DNA of 64,000 nt from Diabrotica undecimpunctata (taxonomy: Eukaryota; Arthropoda; Insecta; Coleoptera; Chrysomelidae): assembly GCF_040954645.1 (NCBI RefSeq), contig NC_092806.1:29227644-29291643 (forward strand), written 5' to 3'. How positions within the stretch are numbered: the first letter of the stretch is position 1; each line of letters begins with the position of its first letter. This document shows, piece by piece, positions 10,640-21,844 of this stretch. A program made the position numbers and the translations under genes. The notes under the pieces were generated by a model. That model was not told where the DNA came from, made no database searches, and worked only from the letters and a program-made list of their open reading frames with translations.

Positions 10640-11575
10640 TGATGGTGTCACCATATCCCAAAAGGGATTAGGACTGAGGAGGAGGAGGAGTTTTAACTAC
10701 GGGAGAACTTAAAAACTCTAAAATGATTTATTATCTAGTCTTAACGTAGAAAGTATTACGTATAAAGTATTAAAGTCTCCATGTAGAAAGTATTATTTAC
10801 CTCTCAAACAGTTACAATTTATATAATTTTACTTAATATTCAGTTGTTTATAATTTCACCGATTTTTTAATTTTTAATCCTCCACACTCTCGCTCCCCGA
10901 GACTTACAAACTACAAAGACAAAGACCGAACTTTTCTCTTTGGCGAACTCCGCAAGATTAACTAGAAACTAATTTCCTCGGAATAAGCTCCTAATTAAAC
11001 TAATTGCACCAATGACAAAGTCCAAACAAGAAGGGAAAGTCGAGTCTTGCGGTTTATTCTCGCCCGTTAGAATTACTAATCGCACGTCGTCTTGTTGTCT
11101 GCGTTACCTTTAACTTAAATTTGTCATTGAAGAGCTGCGGTAAAGATGGATGGGACCGGTGGCGGCGAAGAAGGGTCGTATGGTTTCGGAATACAAAGTG
11201 GTGCTCGTTATATACTAATTTTTCGTTCGCCCTGGTTTAAAAACAGATAGAAATTTACGATATGTGGATATTTTTTTTTTAATTAAAATAGATGATGAGA
11301 TGAGTAAATAAAAATTCGATCATAAAAATAATGTAACGTTTTGAATGTGACATATTTGTTATTTTTCTTCAAATAATTATTTTATTCCAATTTCTTTGGA
11401 TTTTATTAGTTTGTTAACTGTTAACTTTCTGTTTTATTTTACTATTTTTATTCTAAAAATAGTTGGCGCTCAACTTATCTATCAACTAAACATTCTGTCT
11501 AATCTTTATTCCTTATTTTAAATTTTCACGTATTTCGGTTATTTCGGACCATACAAGGGACCAAGGAGAGTCTCG
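10640..11575. other. No gene; GC-richer block at about 10880-11240
   Basis: The middle is less AT-rich than its flanks (CTCCACACTCTCGCTCCCCG onwards, then a GGTGGCGGCGAAGAAG stretch). It could be an LTR or the 5' region of an element. I found no paired copy or conserved ends in this window. Confidence 0.3.
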
Positions 11576-11579
11576 TAAG

Positions 11580-11885
11580 TACTCATCATCATCATCATCC
11601 ATCTGATGGGTCCACTGCTGGACATAGGTCTCCCTCAGCTCTTTCCATCTGTCTCTGCCTTGTGCGGCTTGCATCCAGTTATTGCTAACACGCTTCAGGT
11701 CTTCAGTAGTTGGTGGGCGTCCTATGCTCCGTATTGTTTTTTGCCTTGGTCTCCACTCTAAAATACGTTTTGTCCATCAGTTGTCTGATAATCTGGCGCC
11801 ATGTCCTGCCCAATTCCATTTTTTCGATGGCGTTTCATAGCGTCTCTAGATCCTCATAAAATTTTTCAATTTCTTCATCCTTCAT
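11580..11885 (-). pseudogene. RTE-like LINE 3' end
   Basis: Minus strand: a C-terminal fragment with RPRQKTIRSIGRPPT, NNWMQAAQGRDRWKEL and ETYVQQWTHQMDD, ending in an (ATG)n-type tail, seen as CATCATCATCATC at 11583. It belongs to the same family as the 3' end at 21516-21745. Heavily 5'-truncated. Confidence 0.75.
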
Positions 11886-11904
11886 CCGTACTATGTGGGA
11901 CGAA

Positions 11905-12065
11905 AAACAGAGCTGTTGGAAGTTGAGGGAAATATAGGTGGAAGAAAACCGAGTAGAAGATGAAAGGACTATGAGGACTTGAGAGAGAAAGGTTTAAATG
12001 AAGAAGACACGATGAACAGCCATAAGTGGCGAAGAAGAATAAGGAATAGCGACCCCTGAAAAGGA
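11905..12065 (+). pseudogene. LINE C-terminal scrap
   Basis: Plus strand, about 50 codons resembling a LINE tail: LLEVEGNIGGRKPSRR, then KGLNEEDTMNSHKWRRRIRN. At least one stop interrupts it. Confidence 0.5.
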
Positions 12066-12069
12066 GGAA

Positions 12070-12734
12070 GTAGATGATATGCAGAAACTCCTATCAGTTT
12101 AATTTAAAGGCACTAAAATTTAATTTGATAGTATCAACAAACCAATCAAAAAGTATGTTAACTTGAAAAAACCTAGAACTAAATGGTTACGAATACAATG
12201 TATAGCTATGGACATATTGAAGCGGAAATTGTCTAGCAAATAAATAGAGCCAACAGAATAACGTTTTTTTATTCGTTGTGAGAATGTATGTCTGAATGAT
12301 ATTAATGAATTAATAAGTTTGTTCTTATTTCTTTGACACTGAAACAAAGTTAGTGATGGTCTTGGCAATACTCGTATCTAATGTTATTTCTATTCCATTT
12401 CTATATTATTGGTCCTTGTTTTCAGGGGTTCTTGTCTAAAATAAGTCTTACCAATCGCCTTGTATCTTACGATTATTGATCCATCTTGTTTCACAACCCA
12501 TTGCTACTATATCCTAGAGCCAAACATTTGGATATTTTAAGTAATGCTAAGTAATAAAACAATTAAAAAAGAATTAAAAAGGAGCCTAAAAATGGAACGA
12601 GAACTTAAGAGACCAAGTCATTGAAAACAACATAAACCTAAAATGTCGAAGACCAACACTGGGAGTCCAGAAATCATCAAAATTAAAGACATTAATAATA
12701 AGGAAGAGAAGGCAAATATACAATACATGCAATA
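12070..12734. other. No gene seen
   Basis: AT-rich. Only weak traces of LINE-like coding occur near its right end, where the RNase H fragment begins. Confidence 0.35.
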
Positions 12735-13285
12735 AAACACAAAATATAAAAACAAAGATAGTCGAATCATGTTTGTTCCATCACATTCAGGTACCTATAC
12801 AAGGAAATAAAGAAGCAGATGAACTAGCCCGCTTAGCATCCTTCAGCTAAGACTCCATTCTTATTAATGAGGTTTCTTCAGATGACTTCAAGTCAGAAAT
12901 AAAATATAAAGTGTTAAGTGCGTGGCAAAATAAGTGGAGTGCATCACAAAATAAACTCAAGGAAATCGAACAATTAATGAAACCGTGGCTCCAACCCACA
13001 GTGAATAGACACGACCAAGTAAGAATAACACGTTTGCGACTAGGACACAATAATTTTACACATAAACACCTCTTTACGCGAACTGTGCCGCCAATGTGTG
13101 AAAATTGTCAAGTAACACTCTCCGTGAAACATATACTAACTCAGTGCAAAACATATGAAGCAGCAAGAAAGAAGCACACTATCCCAAATAATATAAAGGA
13201 AGCCTTAGGAAAAAACATGAACATTAAAAACACAATAAGTTATCTTAAAGACTCAGGACTGTATCAATTATTGTATTTTTTTTAA
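12735..13285 (+). pseudogene. LINE RNase H and C-terminal domain remnant
   Basis: The RNase H end is seen as VPSHSG (one frame) and VPIQGNKEADELARLAS (next frame), typical of Jockey/R1-group LINEs. A long open stretch follows (12911-13285) with RITRLRLGHNNFTHKHL and the zinc-knuckle-like block CENCQVTLSVKHILTQC (Cys-Cys-His-Cys). There is a frameshift within the RNase H part and a stop near 12848. The RT part is absent. Confidence 0.75.
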
Positions 13286-13409
13286 CTTTACCTGTATTAT
13301 ATTTTTTAGGTCGCTAATAACCCTTGTGGTTACAGCGTAAATAAAAAGATAGTCGAAGACTTTACAAAACTTTGTATAGCTCGCAACGGCAGCCCAATGA
13401 ATTAACAAA

Positions 13410-13850
13410 AGAGAACGCCAAAAGAAAAATAAAAAACGTAGGATCAAAGGTACTACCAAATATAGAGGCATTCGACATAGAAAGAGCTTTAAAAGAGCTA
13501 AAAATAATAAAGCTCCAGGACACGACGATGTAATTGTCGAGCTCTTGAAAATAAGCAAGACAGTAACAATCCTTACACTAATAGAACTATTTAATAGATG
13601 TCTCTATAATAGCAAAATCCCTAAAGACTGAGACGAGAGTCTAGTAATAATCACAAAAAGGGGACAAATGTGACCTTAAGAATTATAGACCAATATCGTT
13701 ACTCGGTCAAATATACTATACAAACAATCAAAAATATGCTTTTGAGAATTATTAATAATCGGTTGACTTACAAAATAGATAAGTACCAACCGGTTGAACA
13801 GGCTGGCTTTCGCAAATGTTATAGTAAAGGGCACCACGTTTACTCTAAAT
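13410..13850 (+). pseudogene. RTE-like RT finger remnant
   Basis: Blocks ALKELKNNKAPGHDDVIVEL (fingers, with a frame slip), FNRCLYNSKIPKD, KNYRPISLLGQIYY and, in another frame, YQPVEQAGFRK. The last matches the element at 24470-27000. A transposase begins immediately after, at 13835, so the LINE was probably interrupted there. Confidence 0.65.
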
Positions 13851-14735
13851 GATAAAACGCACCCACAGAGACGTCGTACAGTGCGTACAGAAGAAGTTAT
13901 TGCTGATGTAGAGCGTAACATATAAGAAGACCAGAATCAGTATATCCGTCATCGTGCACAGCAGTTGGATATGTGTCCATCCACTTTATGGAAGATTTTG
14001 CGGAAAGATCTTGGTTTGCGTGCTTACAAAATCCAACTCGTGCAAGAATTGAAGCTACACGATCACCTAGCAATGCGTAGACTCTGTGAATGGGCCCAAA
14101 ACGAGATTGCCGTTAATTCTAATTTTTCTAAGCGAATTTTGTTTAGCGATGAAGCTCACTTTTGGTTGAATGGCTATGTCAACAAACAAAACTGCCGTAT
14201 TTGGAGTGGAGATAATTCTCAAGTGTATGTTAAGACACCATAATATCCAGGAAAACTGACTGTTTAGTATGCTTTATGGGTTGGAGGAATCATTGGTCCG
14301 TACTTCTTTAAAAACGATATTGGTCAGAACGTTACAGTCAATGGTGACCACTATAGAGCCATGATTACTGACTTTTTTATTCCTCATTTGAACAACCATG
14401 ATGTGCAGGAGCCGTGGTTTCAACAAGACGACGCAACATCTTGACACGGTTCGTGCCACAATTGATGTATTGAAAGAAACGTTTGGCAACCGCATAGTTT
14501 CACGTTTCGTGCCCGTGAATTGACCTCCAAGATCGTGCGAGTTAACATCGCCAGACTATTTTCTGTGGTGATATGTGAAGTCTACGCCGATAAGCCTGAA
14601 ACGATTGACCATTTGGAGAATAACATTTGGCGCGTTATTGCCGATAAACGGCCACAAATGTTGGAAAAGTCATCGAAAATTGGACCTCTAGATTCGACTA
14701 CGTCAGAGCCAGCCGTGGCTGTCATATGACAGAAA
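13835..14735 (+). pseudogene. IS630-Tc1-mariner-type transposase remnant
   Basis: A DDE transposase of the insect type whose N-terminus usually carries a DUF4817 helix-turn-helix. Visible: SIRHRAQQLDMCPSTLWKIL (HTH end), GLRAYKIQLVQELKLHDH, the first catalytic Asp in ILFSDEAHFWLNGYVN, QNCRIWSGDN, IGPYFFKNDIGQNVTVNG, the second Asp in FQQDDATS near 14425, and the late block PDYFLWW region with DKPETIDHLENNIWRVI. Stops near 13922 and 14241 and a frameshift near 14442 disable it. The first HTH is missing. The same superfamily is seen at 59499-60770 and 63090-64000. Confidence 0.8.
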
Positions 14736-14839
14736 TCATATTTAAATTATAATGCCTAAAGATTATCTTTTTAAATAAAGTCAATTTCATGTCAATTTAC
14801 AAAATCGTCTTTGCTTTATTCCAATTCAAAGTTCTATAC

Positions 14840-16590
14840 CCAAAAAAAACACCCATATTTTGTCATTGGAATAGCTGTGAGAGACTTCATATTGTTTTAG
14901 AAATATAAATTGTTTTATATGAAATATGTTGTTATAGACTGGTAAATATGTGGTAACTAATACTCTGACAAAAACGTTTGTTCATGGTGTGGCGATTTGT
15001 CATTCTACTCGTATTATGATTGTGTCAAAAATATATTCTGTATTAGTCGCAGCAATTCTTAGAAGTATGTTATATGTTATTGTTTCCATTTTTATTATGT
15101 TTACATTCACAAAACATACTCTTTGTTGTGATACTTCTCTTGTTTATAGTTTAATTTATTTTGGTTTTTCTTAGTCATAGTTTGGTTGTGTTGCTCTCGT
15201 ATACATTGTATAGATTATATAAATGTGAGATAAATGTTATGATTCTAGTTCGTTTTGGTATATCCCTTTGTATTATGTTTTTAAACACTCTTGGTAATAT
15301 AGTTAAAATTGTACCTAGTTTTGGACAATTGTTACATAGTATATAAGATATGGCTGTTGGTACCGCGTAACTATAAGCTAGATAAGCATTGTTTTTGATA
15401 AAACCCGAAAATGTTCTCTATATAATTAGGTGTCAAATGATATTTAATAATATAAGTGTGTTTTTTTAAATCTTTTTCTTGTCGATTACCCGAATATAAG
15501 CCTATTCCAGTTATCTCCACCCATTTTTCTCGTTCGTGGTAGTCATTTTCACATTGGTCCTGCGTTACTTTTGATATCGCTGAATTAGCAAAACAGTTTT
15601 TGGTGTTTTTTATGAATAAAAGGAAAATCTTGAATAATCCAATTGGCTGCTAGTTAAGCTGGAAATAACATGTATAGCCACCTTAAGGATATCCTTCCTC
15701 CAATAATAAGCAGTTTGAAACTTCTCTATGTATATAATCTAGATCTTATGCAGGTAACATTACTTTCTTCAAGCTTTCCATACCACCTTTTATTTTAATA
15801 ACGTGGTCAAATATCTTATTGCTGTTAATAGTGGCTATAAGTTTAGTTTTGCTGTTGAATTATATTAATATTGACACGTTTGTTCGTTAGATCGACATTT
15901 TATTTGTATATGGAGTCTTACACTTACATGTTACCCGTTTTTGTTGCATAAGTGAATTTACCAGGTGAGATTTGTTATTTTTAGTGAATGTTATTGTACT
16001 TAAATTTCATATGAACTTGGTTGCTGCTGATACACCTTTATCCTCACATCAACTATAACTTGAAGAGGCAATGATGATAACTCGATACAACAGCGAATCA
16101 AGTATGAACGAATTTGTTAGAATAATGTCAATATTACCAAACTGCGTATTTATGTTCTAGAGGAACTACATATCTAGTTTCAAAATTCTACGTCCTCTGC
16201 ATCTGGAGTTATCTGTAATTTTGGTGAGCTTGGACTTACTGGGTGATACTATGAATCAAATTACAAGACTCTATGATGTTTCTTTTAAGAGTTACTGCAA
16301 AGGCAAACAGTCGGACATACCACAATTTCAAGGAGAACTTGTGGGTCCTTTGGTTTCTGGGTTGAAATTGAAAATTGTTTGGGTGTTGTGGAAAAGACCT
16401 TAAAAATCATTTTACAAAATGACGTCCCTCTGCTAGTTTTCTGGTTTAAAAAATATTTTGGGTAGTGAAGGCGTGCTTTATATAGTATTTATATGAATTT
16501 AAAATATTATATTCACATTTATTATTATTGATGGTATATAATCAACGTTGTTGTTTTTTAGTTTTAGTGTAGTATCGGTCGAAACTAAGA
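14840..16590. other. AT-rich, no gene recognised
   Basis: Several short hydrophobic frames (for example 14950-15174) reflect T-rich composition and have no family signature. A short frame at 16221-16403 is also unrecognised. Confidence 0.35.
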
Positions 16591-16599
16591 AAACGGGTG

Positions 16600-16700
16600 C
16601 ACATGAATTGGCTCCCACTTGTAGGTAATAAGCTCTCTACCGATAAAAAGGTTTGCGTGAATTGGCTCCCGATAAAATTTAGGAAATTTAGGTAGGTATG
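16600..16700. repeat. Left subterminal repeats of a MULE-like element
   Basis: Two copies of TGAATTGGCTCCC about 60 bp apart. They are the reverse complement of the GGGAGCCAATTC/GGGAGCCAGTTC repeats at 18428-18520 and 9265-9345. This inverted arrangement suggests the two ends of one element of about 1.9 kb. Confidence 0.55.
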
Positions 16701-16737
16701 CGATGGGTTTTATTGGGGTGGATGGCCGGTTAGAAAT

Positions 16738-17245
16738 TTGTCTAGGATATTCTAAGCATTCTACGATAATGTCTCATGGTATTTATTTTGAATGTCCAGG
16801 CTTCAACTCCATACAGAAGAACTGACGAAACGTAGCATTTAATAACTCTAAGTTGGATGTCTAAGCATAGTTTTCAGTTATATATAATTTGCTTCCATTT
16901 ATTGTACATGTTCCTAGCCTGTTCTATTTGTGTTTTTATTTCTATATCTGGATCCCGCTTATGGTTTAGTACTACTCCTAAATATCTAAATTTTTGAACT
17001 TCTTCTAATTGAGTGAAATTTATGTCAATGCGATAATTTTCATCGGTTTTACTAATTACAATTACTTTAGTTTTTTGAAGATTAATTGTTAGTCCAATTG
17101 CTTCACTTGCATTGTTAACTCTGTCTAGTATATTTTTTTAAGCCTTCTATTGTTTCTGCTATTAGTACGGTATCGTCTGCATACTTGATATTGTTAATAT
17201 ATTTACTGTTTATTTTTATACCAGTTTCGGCGTCGTCTATTGCTT
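16738..17245 (-). pseudogene. LINE RT, catalytic and thumb part
   Basis: Minus strand: NNIKYADDTVLIAETIEGLK (palm C), a frameshift, ASEAIGLTINLQKTKV, QLEEVQKFRYLGVVLNHKRD, KCYVSSVLLYGVEAWTF and MRHYRRMLRIS. Truncated at the 3' side. It probably belongs with 17555-17850, from which it is separated by ~300 bp of non-LINE sequence. Confidence 0.75.
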
Positions 17246-17554
17246 GTTTGATTTTTTTTTGGATTAATATATGTATTCTAACCTCTAATTAATTCATTCC
17301 CACGTGGACTTGACTTCAAAATTTTGATTTCATTCTCATAAATTGAATGTTTTGCAATAATATTTAATGTAAATTGTTGTTTTTGCATACTAAACTTTTT
17401 CTATAACTGATATTTGATCGAGAATATATTGTATATAGTTGAAAATAATTCTAAAAGTATCGTTAACAGATAATTAATATAGATAGGGAGAAAATCTATT
17501 GTCTCAGATTCAGATTCAGCAATATTTATTGCTTTAAATTACAGAAATTGTTTA

Positions 17555-17850
17555 AAGTAATAGCTCTCCCAATAAAACAAACATTTATTCCCCATGACAA
17601 TCACAGCCTTGTCAGACACCAGAGTTTTTCCGTCTAGCTTAATTTTCTGTAGTTCATACAACAATTTTTTATGCTGGACTCTATCAACAGCCTTCTAGTA
17701 GTCGATGAAACAGAGATATACTTTTTTCTGGGGATCGAGGCATTTTTGAATGAGTGTTTAAGTCGCAAACGACGCTTCTCTTGTTCCCAAGGCCTTTGTA
17801 AATCCTAATTGAGAGTCACTTATGTCTTAAAGTTAAGCCATTCCTTTGAT
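17555..17850 (-). pseudogene. LINE RT, palm A part
   Basis: Minus strand: SQLGFTKALGTREASFAT, QKCLDPQKKVYLCFIDY, then a disrupted KAVDRVQHKKLLYELQK and KCLFYWESYYF. It has the same orientation as the fragment at 16738-17245 and is likely the same insertion, sitting inside the MULE-like element. Confidence 0.65.
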
Positions 17851-17955
17851 ATTATTTCCATATATTGGAAGTTTAAAAGATGTGTTGTAGTTTTATGTTG
17901 TTATCATTAGAAAATTGTAAGTATATGTGAATTTAGCTTAAATTATAAGAAACAG

Positions 17956-18321
17956 ATGGCGAAAGATTCAGAAACTGGGCTTGGAAACGGTATATTCGAA
18001 AGAATCAGACATTTCGTGTTACCGAAAATAGTAACTACGTCTTTACAAAGAACGACGAATGCATGCAAGAATTTCCATTCAAAATTCAATTCTTTGTTTT
18101 ATACTTGCCATCCGAACATTTTCCAATTTTTTAAGGTTCCGAAAAATGTTCAAATAGAAAAATATATTAAAGTAAGAAGTAGAAGTGTCCCTAAAAGAGT
18201 ACCGAAAGGAATACGTCTTAAAAGAAATTTCATTGCACAACAAATACGTATTTTAAAGAAACAACATATAACTGCTTTTGAGTTTGTAAAAAAGATGTCA
18301 AGAATGCATCAACTTGTATAG
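17956..18321 (+). pseudogene. MULE-like transposase C-terminal fragment
   Basis: A 121-codon open frame. TNACKNFHSKFNSLFYTCHP followed by NIFQFFKVPKNVQIEKYIK matches the C-terminal region of insect MULE-type transposases (NNACExFHSKFN...HPNIFxF). It is rich in Lys and Arg and has no catalytic triad, which lies upstream in complete proteins. AATAAA follows the stop at about 18343. It is flanked by inverted GGGAGCC repeats. Upstream coding was probably lost to the LINE insertion. The ATG at 17956 is unlikely to be the true start. Confidence 0.5.
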
Positions 18322-18388
18322 CCTGTCAGTTGCAGTTTCTTTAATAAATAAATTGTTTACGACTCTATTTTTTATTTCTGGTGTATAT

Positions 18389-18668
18389 GTTTCAGAAGAA
18401 GATTTAATTTATGGGAATTTTATAATGGGCGGGAGCCAGTTCATGTTTGGGAGCCAATTCGTGTCGGATTAAAGTGATTTTATAGAGTTTGGGAGCCAGT
18501 TAAGTGGCCGAAGTAAACTGCATAAAATTCAATTTGTTTCAACAATTTTAAAAAGAAATGATTCTATTTGTCAATTAGATTTACAAAAAATTTCATTGTA
18601 CTTTTTAATAATAATTACAGTTTTAAATAAACATTCTTTCCTAATTTTATCATAAACCGAAACTGATT
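18389..18668 (+). repeat. Right end region of MULE-like element
   Basis: Contains three GGGAGCCA(A/G)TT repeats and is nearly identical to 9224-9512. Small differences include missing bases after TTCATG and after ATTCTATT. Confidence 0.7.
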
Positions 18669-18674
18669 CGTTTT

Positions 18675-18872
18675 ATGTCAACTCACAAAAGAGCACAAAT
18701 GTGTAGCAAACTGAACAAGACTATTAGGAGAATTGTAAACAGACAAAAGAACAAAGATAAATGCAACAAAAGAACTGTATGCGGGGTATGGTTTACTCTT
18801 AGAAAATTGGTGCAATTAGAGCCATTATTATGGAAGTTGCCGGAGGCAGTGAAAGAACAATTTTCCTTTTGA
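18675..18872 (+). CDS. Small unknown ORF beside the MULE-like end
   Basis: A 65-codon Lys/Arg-rich frame (starts MSTHKRAQMCSKL, ends LLWKLPEAVKEQFSF). No family recognised. It lies directly after the repeat shared with 9224-9512, so it may be a remnant of a related element. Possibly a chance frame. Confidence 0.2.
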   Translation: MSTHKRAQMCSKLNKTIRRIVNRQKNKDKCNKRTVCGVWFTLRKLVQLEPLLWKLPEAVKEQFSF

Positions 18873-19109
18873 GACGTTAAATAGAATGTTTAAATTGTAA
18901 AAGGGATATTACCGAGGTAATAAACACATTGTTTGAAATTTGAGTAACCGTTTTGCTTCATCTTTAATGAGTCGCGAACTTTATAATTTTCTCAGGACTG
19001 TAAATAAGCATTTATCGCGAATATTTTAGGAGTGGAAGTCTGACTTTTTGCAGTTGTAACAATTAGTGTCCGGGTTAATTTGTTTGTAGAAATTTGTGTT
19101 CCCTCAATT

Positions 19110-19192
19110 ATTTTTCTACCATGTAGAGTAGTGTCTCTCCTTTTATTCCTCCTCCAACATTATTAATGGCGTTACATTTTTTCCGCATTTAC
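19110..19192 (-). pseudogene. LINE 3' end, distal piece beyond the Tc1 insertion
   Basis: Minus strand. If the Tc1 element at 19195-21320 and one TA are removed, the frame from 21323-21511 continues through this piece to a stop (ending LIMLEEE). This shows that the Tc1 element landed in an existing LINE copy. Confidence 0.65.
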
Positions 19193-19194
19193 TA

Positions 19195-21320
19195 CACTCT
19201 GGACCAAAATTAACCGGCCACCTTAAAAATGGGTATTTTTTGATTTCTTATATCTCCTAAACTTGTTGTACGATTTAAGTGATTAAATTAATATGTCATA
19301 GCCCTATTCCTTAACAATATCTTTATAATAATATTGTTGCTAAACAGGTAAATTTTCATTGTATACCGGGTGTACGAATCAAACTGTGTTTTTTTCTTAA
19401 AGTTTGCATCACCCTGTGGAATACTCTAGCATTTGTAGAATATTGAAATTAAATCGTAACTATAGCCTCATGCTTTCTGAACATTTTGTTTTTTGATTGA
19501 TTCGCTTATATTGGATAATACAAAAGTTATGTGCTTTAACAACTAGACATGTTTTTTATCAATTTTTATCTCCGCGGAAGAGAAAAAAATAATCTTTTTA
19601 AAAAAACGTCATTAAACAGTAAAAATCCAATGAATAAAATCTTTGAAAAAAATTAACAATATTTTAAAAATCAAAGTCTAATTGAAAAAAAATTGGGTAT
19701 CAATAATGGGTTTTGCCGCCTCTAGCCCTTAGGACTTCTTGGAGCCCGTTTGGCAATCCATTCATGCTATCCTGGATATCAGATTGGGGGATATTGTGCC
19801 ACTCCTCTACCGCAGCTGTCTTCAGCTCTTCAAAGATTGCAGGAGCTGGTACTCTAGCTCTTACCCGTTTTCTAAGGTTGTCCCAGATATGTTCAATTGG
19901 GTTAAGATCGGGACTGTGTACTGGCCATGGTAGAACTTGAATCCCGAGCTCATTAAGGTACTCACGGATAAATCTTGCTGTATGGCAACGTGCATTGGCA
20001 TGCATTAGTCTGAAGTTATCACCAATGAATGGTGCAAAAGACATGACATGGTCTTCATGGAGAACTTCTTGCACGTATACTTGGGCATTCACACTGCCTC
20101 TACCGAACACAACAAGATCAGTACGCGCTTCGTAAGAAATACCTCCTCAAACCATAATTGACCCTCCTCGGTAAGCCACTGTTTCGGTTATAGCGCATGC
20201 AGCAAACCTTTCATTTTGACGCCTATAGACACGTTGGCGTCTATCTGGATCTTTTAGGGCTATTCTGTTCTAATCTGAGAACAGTATATTCTTCCATTTT
20301 GCCATAGTCCAGTTAGCATATTCTCGCGCAAAATGAATTCTAGCCCTACGGTGTTATAGGAGCAGTTCTGGTGCGCGAGCTGGACGAAAAGCCCTAAAGT
20401 TTATATCTGACATTCTTCTTCTAATCGTTTGTCTACTCACACTAACGTTTCTTACCTCAAGAAGAGACCTACGAACTTCAGGGGCGGTGCAAAAGCGATT
20501 TCTCAATACTTTAGTGACAATGAAGCGGTCATCTCGAACTGAAGTGCATCGTTTTCGGCCTTGACCTGGCCTGCGGTTGTACAATCCTGTCTCCCGAAAT
20601 CGTCTGATGGCATCTTGTATCGTATTTCTGGGTACATTGAGTATACCAGCGATATGACGTTGAATGTAACCAGCATCAACTTAAGCCACAGCCCTAACAG
20701 CATCAGTTAGAACGAGTGGCATTTTTAAAATCACAAACAATAAATAAGCACCAAAATTTCAACTTAAACAATATTCGCTCACAATGATATAAAATTACAA
20801 TTTTAATTTGCAACAATGTCGTACACTATACGACTATATGTCAAAAATCCTTCGATGACACAAATTTAGGAAACAAACTGTCACAGGTAATGTAAACAAA
20901 ACAATAATAAAGGTAGTGGGGTTAATTTTGCTGGTGAGTTAAATCTTCTATATTGATGAAAAACATGGCTAGTTGTTAAACTACCTAACTTTTGTATTAT
21001 CCGACATAAGCGAATAAATCAAAATACAAAATGTTGAGAAAACATGAAGCTATAGTTAGGTTTTAATTTCAATATTTTATAAATGCTAGAATATTCCACA
21101 GGGTGATGCAAACTTTCAGAAAAAAACACAGTTTAATTCGTACACCCGGTATACAATGAAAATTTACCTGTATAGCAACCATATTATTATAACGATATTG
21201 TCAAGAAATAAGACTATAACATATTAAAAAAATCACTTAAACTGGACAACAGGTTTAAGAGATATAAGACATCAAAAATTACCCATTTATAAGGTGGCCG
21301 GTTAATTTTGGCCCAGAGTG
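19195..21320 (-). mobile_element. Complete Tc1-like element with long terminal inverted repeats
   Basis: The ends match: CACTCTGGACCAAAATTAAC on the left and its near-perfect reverse complement on the right, flanked by TA at 19193-19194 and 21321-21322. The inverted repeats are unusually long, about 369 bp (19195-19563 and 20953-21320), and roughly 85-90% alike by eye. One transposase gene is inside, on the minus strand. Length is 2126 bp. It is inserted in a LINE 3' end. Confidence 0.9.
19700..20721 (-). pseudogene. Tc1-like DDE transposase, inactivated
   Basis: Nearly full-length Tc1 transposase (about 340 codons). In order: a paired-type HTH with AGILNVPRNTIQDAIRRF, the GRPR-like linker GRKRCTSVRDD, the second HTH SVSRQTIRRRMSDINFRAF, ILFSD (first catalytic Asp), a GGSIMV-GGI block, LMHANARCHTARF and PVHSPDLNPIEHIWDNL with the third acidic residue. 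Stops interrupt it before VDAG, after ELLL, after FSD and in IMV-GGI (Trp to stop). The second catalytic Asp is replaced by Ala (MHANAR for the usual MxDNAR), so it is dead even apart from the stops. Confidence 0.9.
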
Positions 21321-21322
21321 TA

Positions 21323-21511
21323 TTACCTTCCATTCTTGTCGGTCTTGTGTCACTATTTCTCAATGTCCTACTCACATTTTCCTCTCTGACTGTATTTTTA
21401 TGCCTTTTTCTAGACCATCCTACAGATTTTCTCCCATCTGGTCTTTCCCAAAACACTTTGTATTTAAGTCGATTGTCATTATTACGTATAACATATCCTG
21501 CCCATCTTAGT
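21323..21511 (-). pseudogene. LINE C-terminal fragment, proximal piece
   Basis: Minus strand: RLRWAGYVIRNNDNRLKYKV, then FWERPDGRKSVGWSRKRHKN and TRPTRMEGN. The frame runs to the TA insertion site of the Tc1 element and continues at 19192. It is 5'-truncated and begins at the (ATG)n tail of the neighbouring LINE. Confidence 0.75.
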
Positions 21512-21515
21512 CTCA

Positions 21516-21745
21516 TCATCATCATCAACCTGTACTGTACACATCCACTGCTGGGCATAAGTCTCCCTCAGCTCTTTCCATCTGTCTCTGTCTTGTGCGG
21601 CTTGCATGCAGTTACTGCTAACAAGCTTTAGATCGTCTTGTTCTGCCCAATTCCATTTTAACGATGCGATTTTTTCGATAGTGCCTGTTGTTTTTGTATA
21701 GCTCCATTGCTCTCTGAATCACGCGAATTTTATTCACTACCTTGT
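21516..21745 (-). pseudogene. RTE-like LINE 3' end
   Basis: Minus strand: KIRVIQRAMELYKNN, KMELGRT and a SRTRQRQMERAEGDL region, ending in CATCATCATCATC (the (ATG)n tail). Same family as 11580-11885. Probably the 3' end of the deleted LINE whose 5' part lies at 21845-22650. Confidence 0.65.
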
Positions 21746-21844
21746 ACAGGTAGTGAGTACATAAATGAGTATAGGTAACTTACAGTGTTCAAAGATTTTC
21801 CTTGTGAGACTTATGAGTAGGCAGCTTGTTCTCTAGGCTGATAG

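Noticed and set aside
14950..15346. Hydrophobic small proteins.
   Set aside because: T-rich DNA gives hydrophobic frames; there is no splice or start context and no family match.
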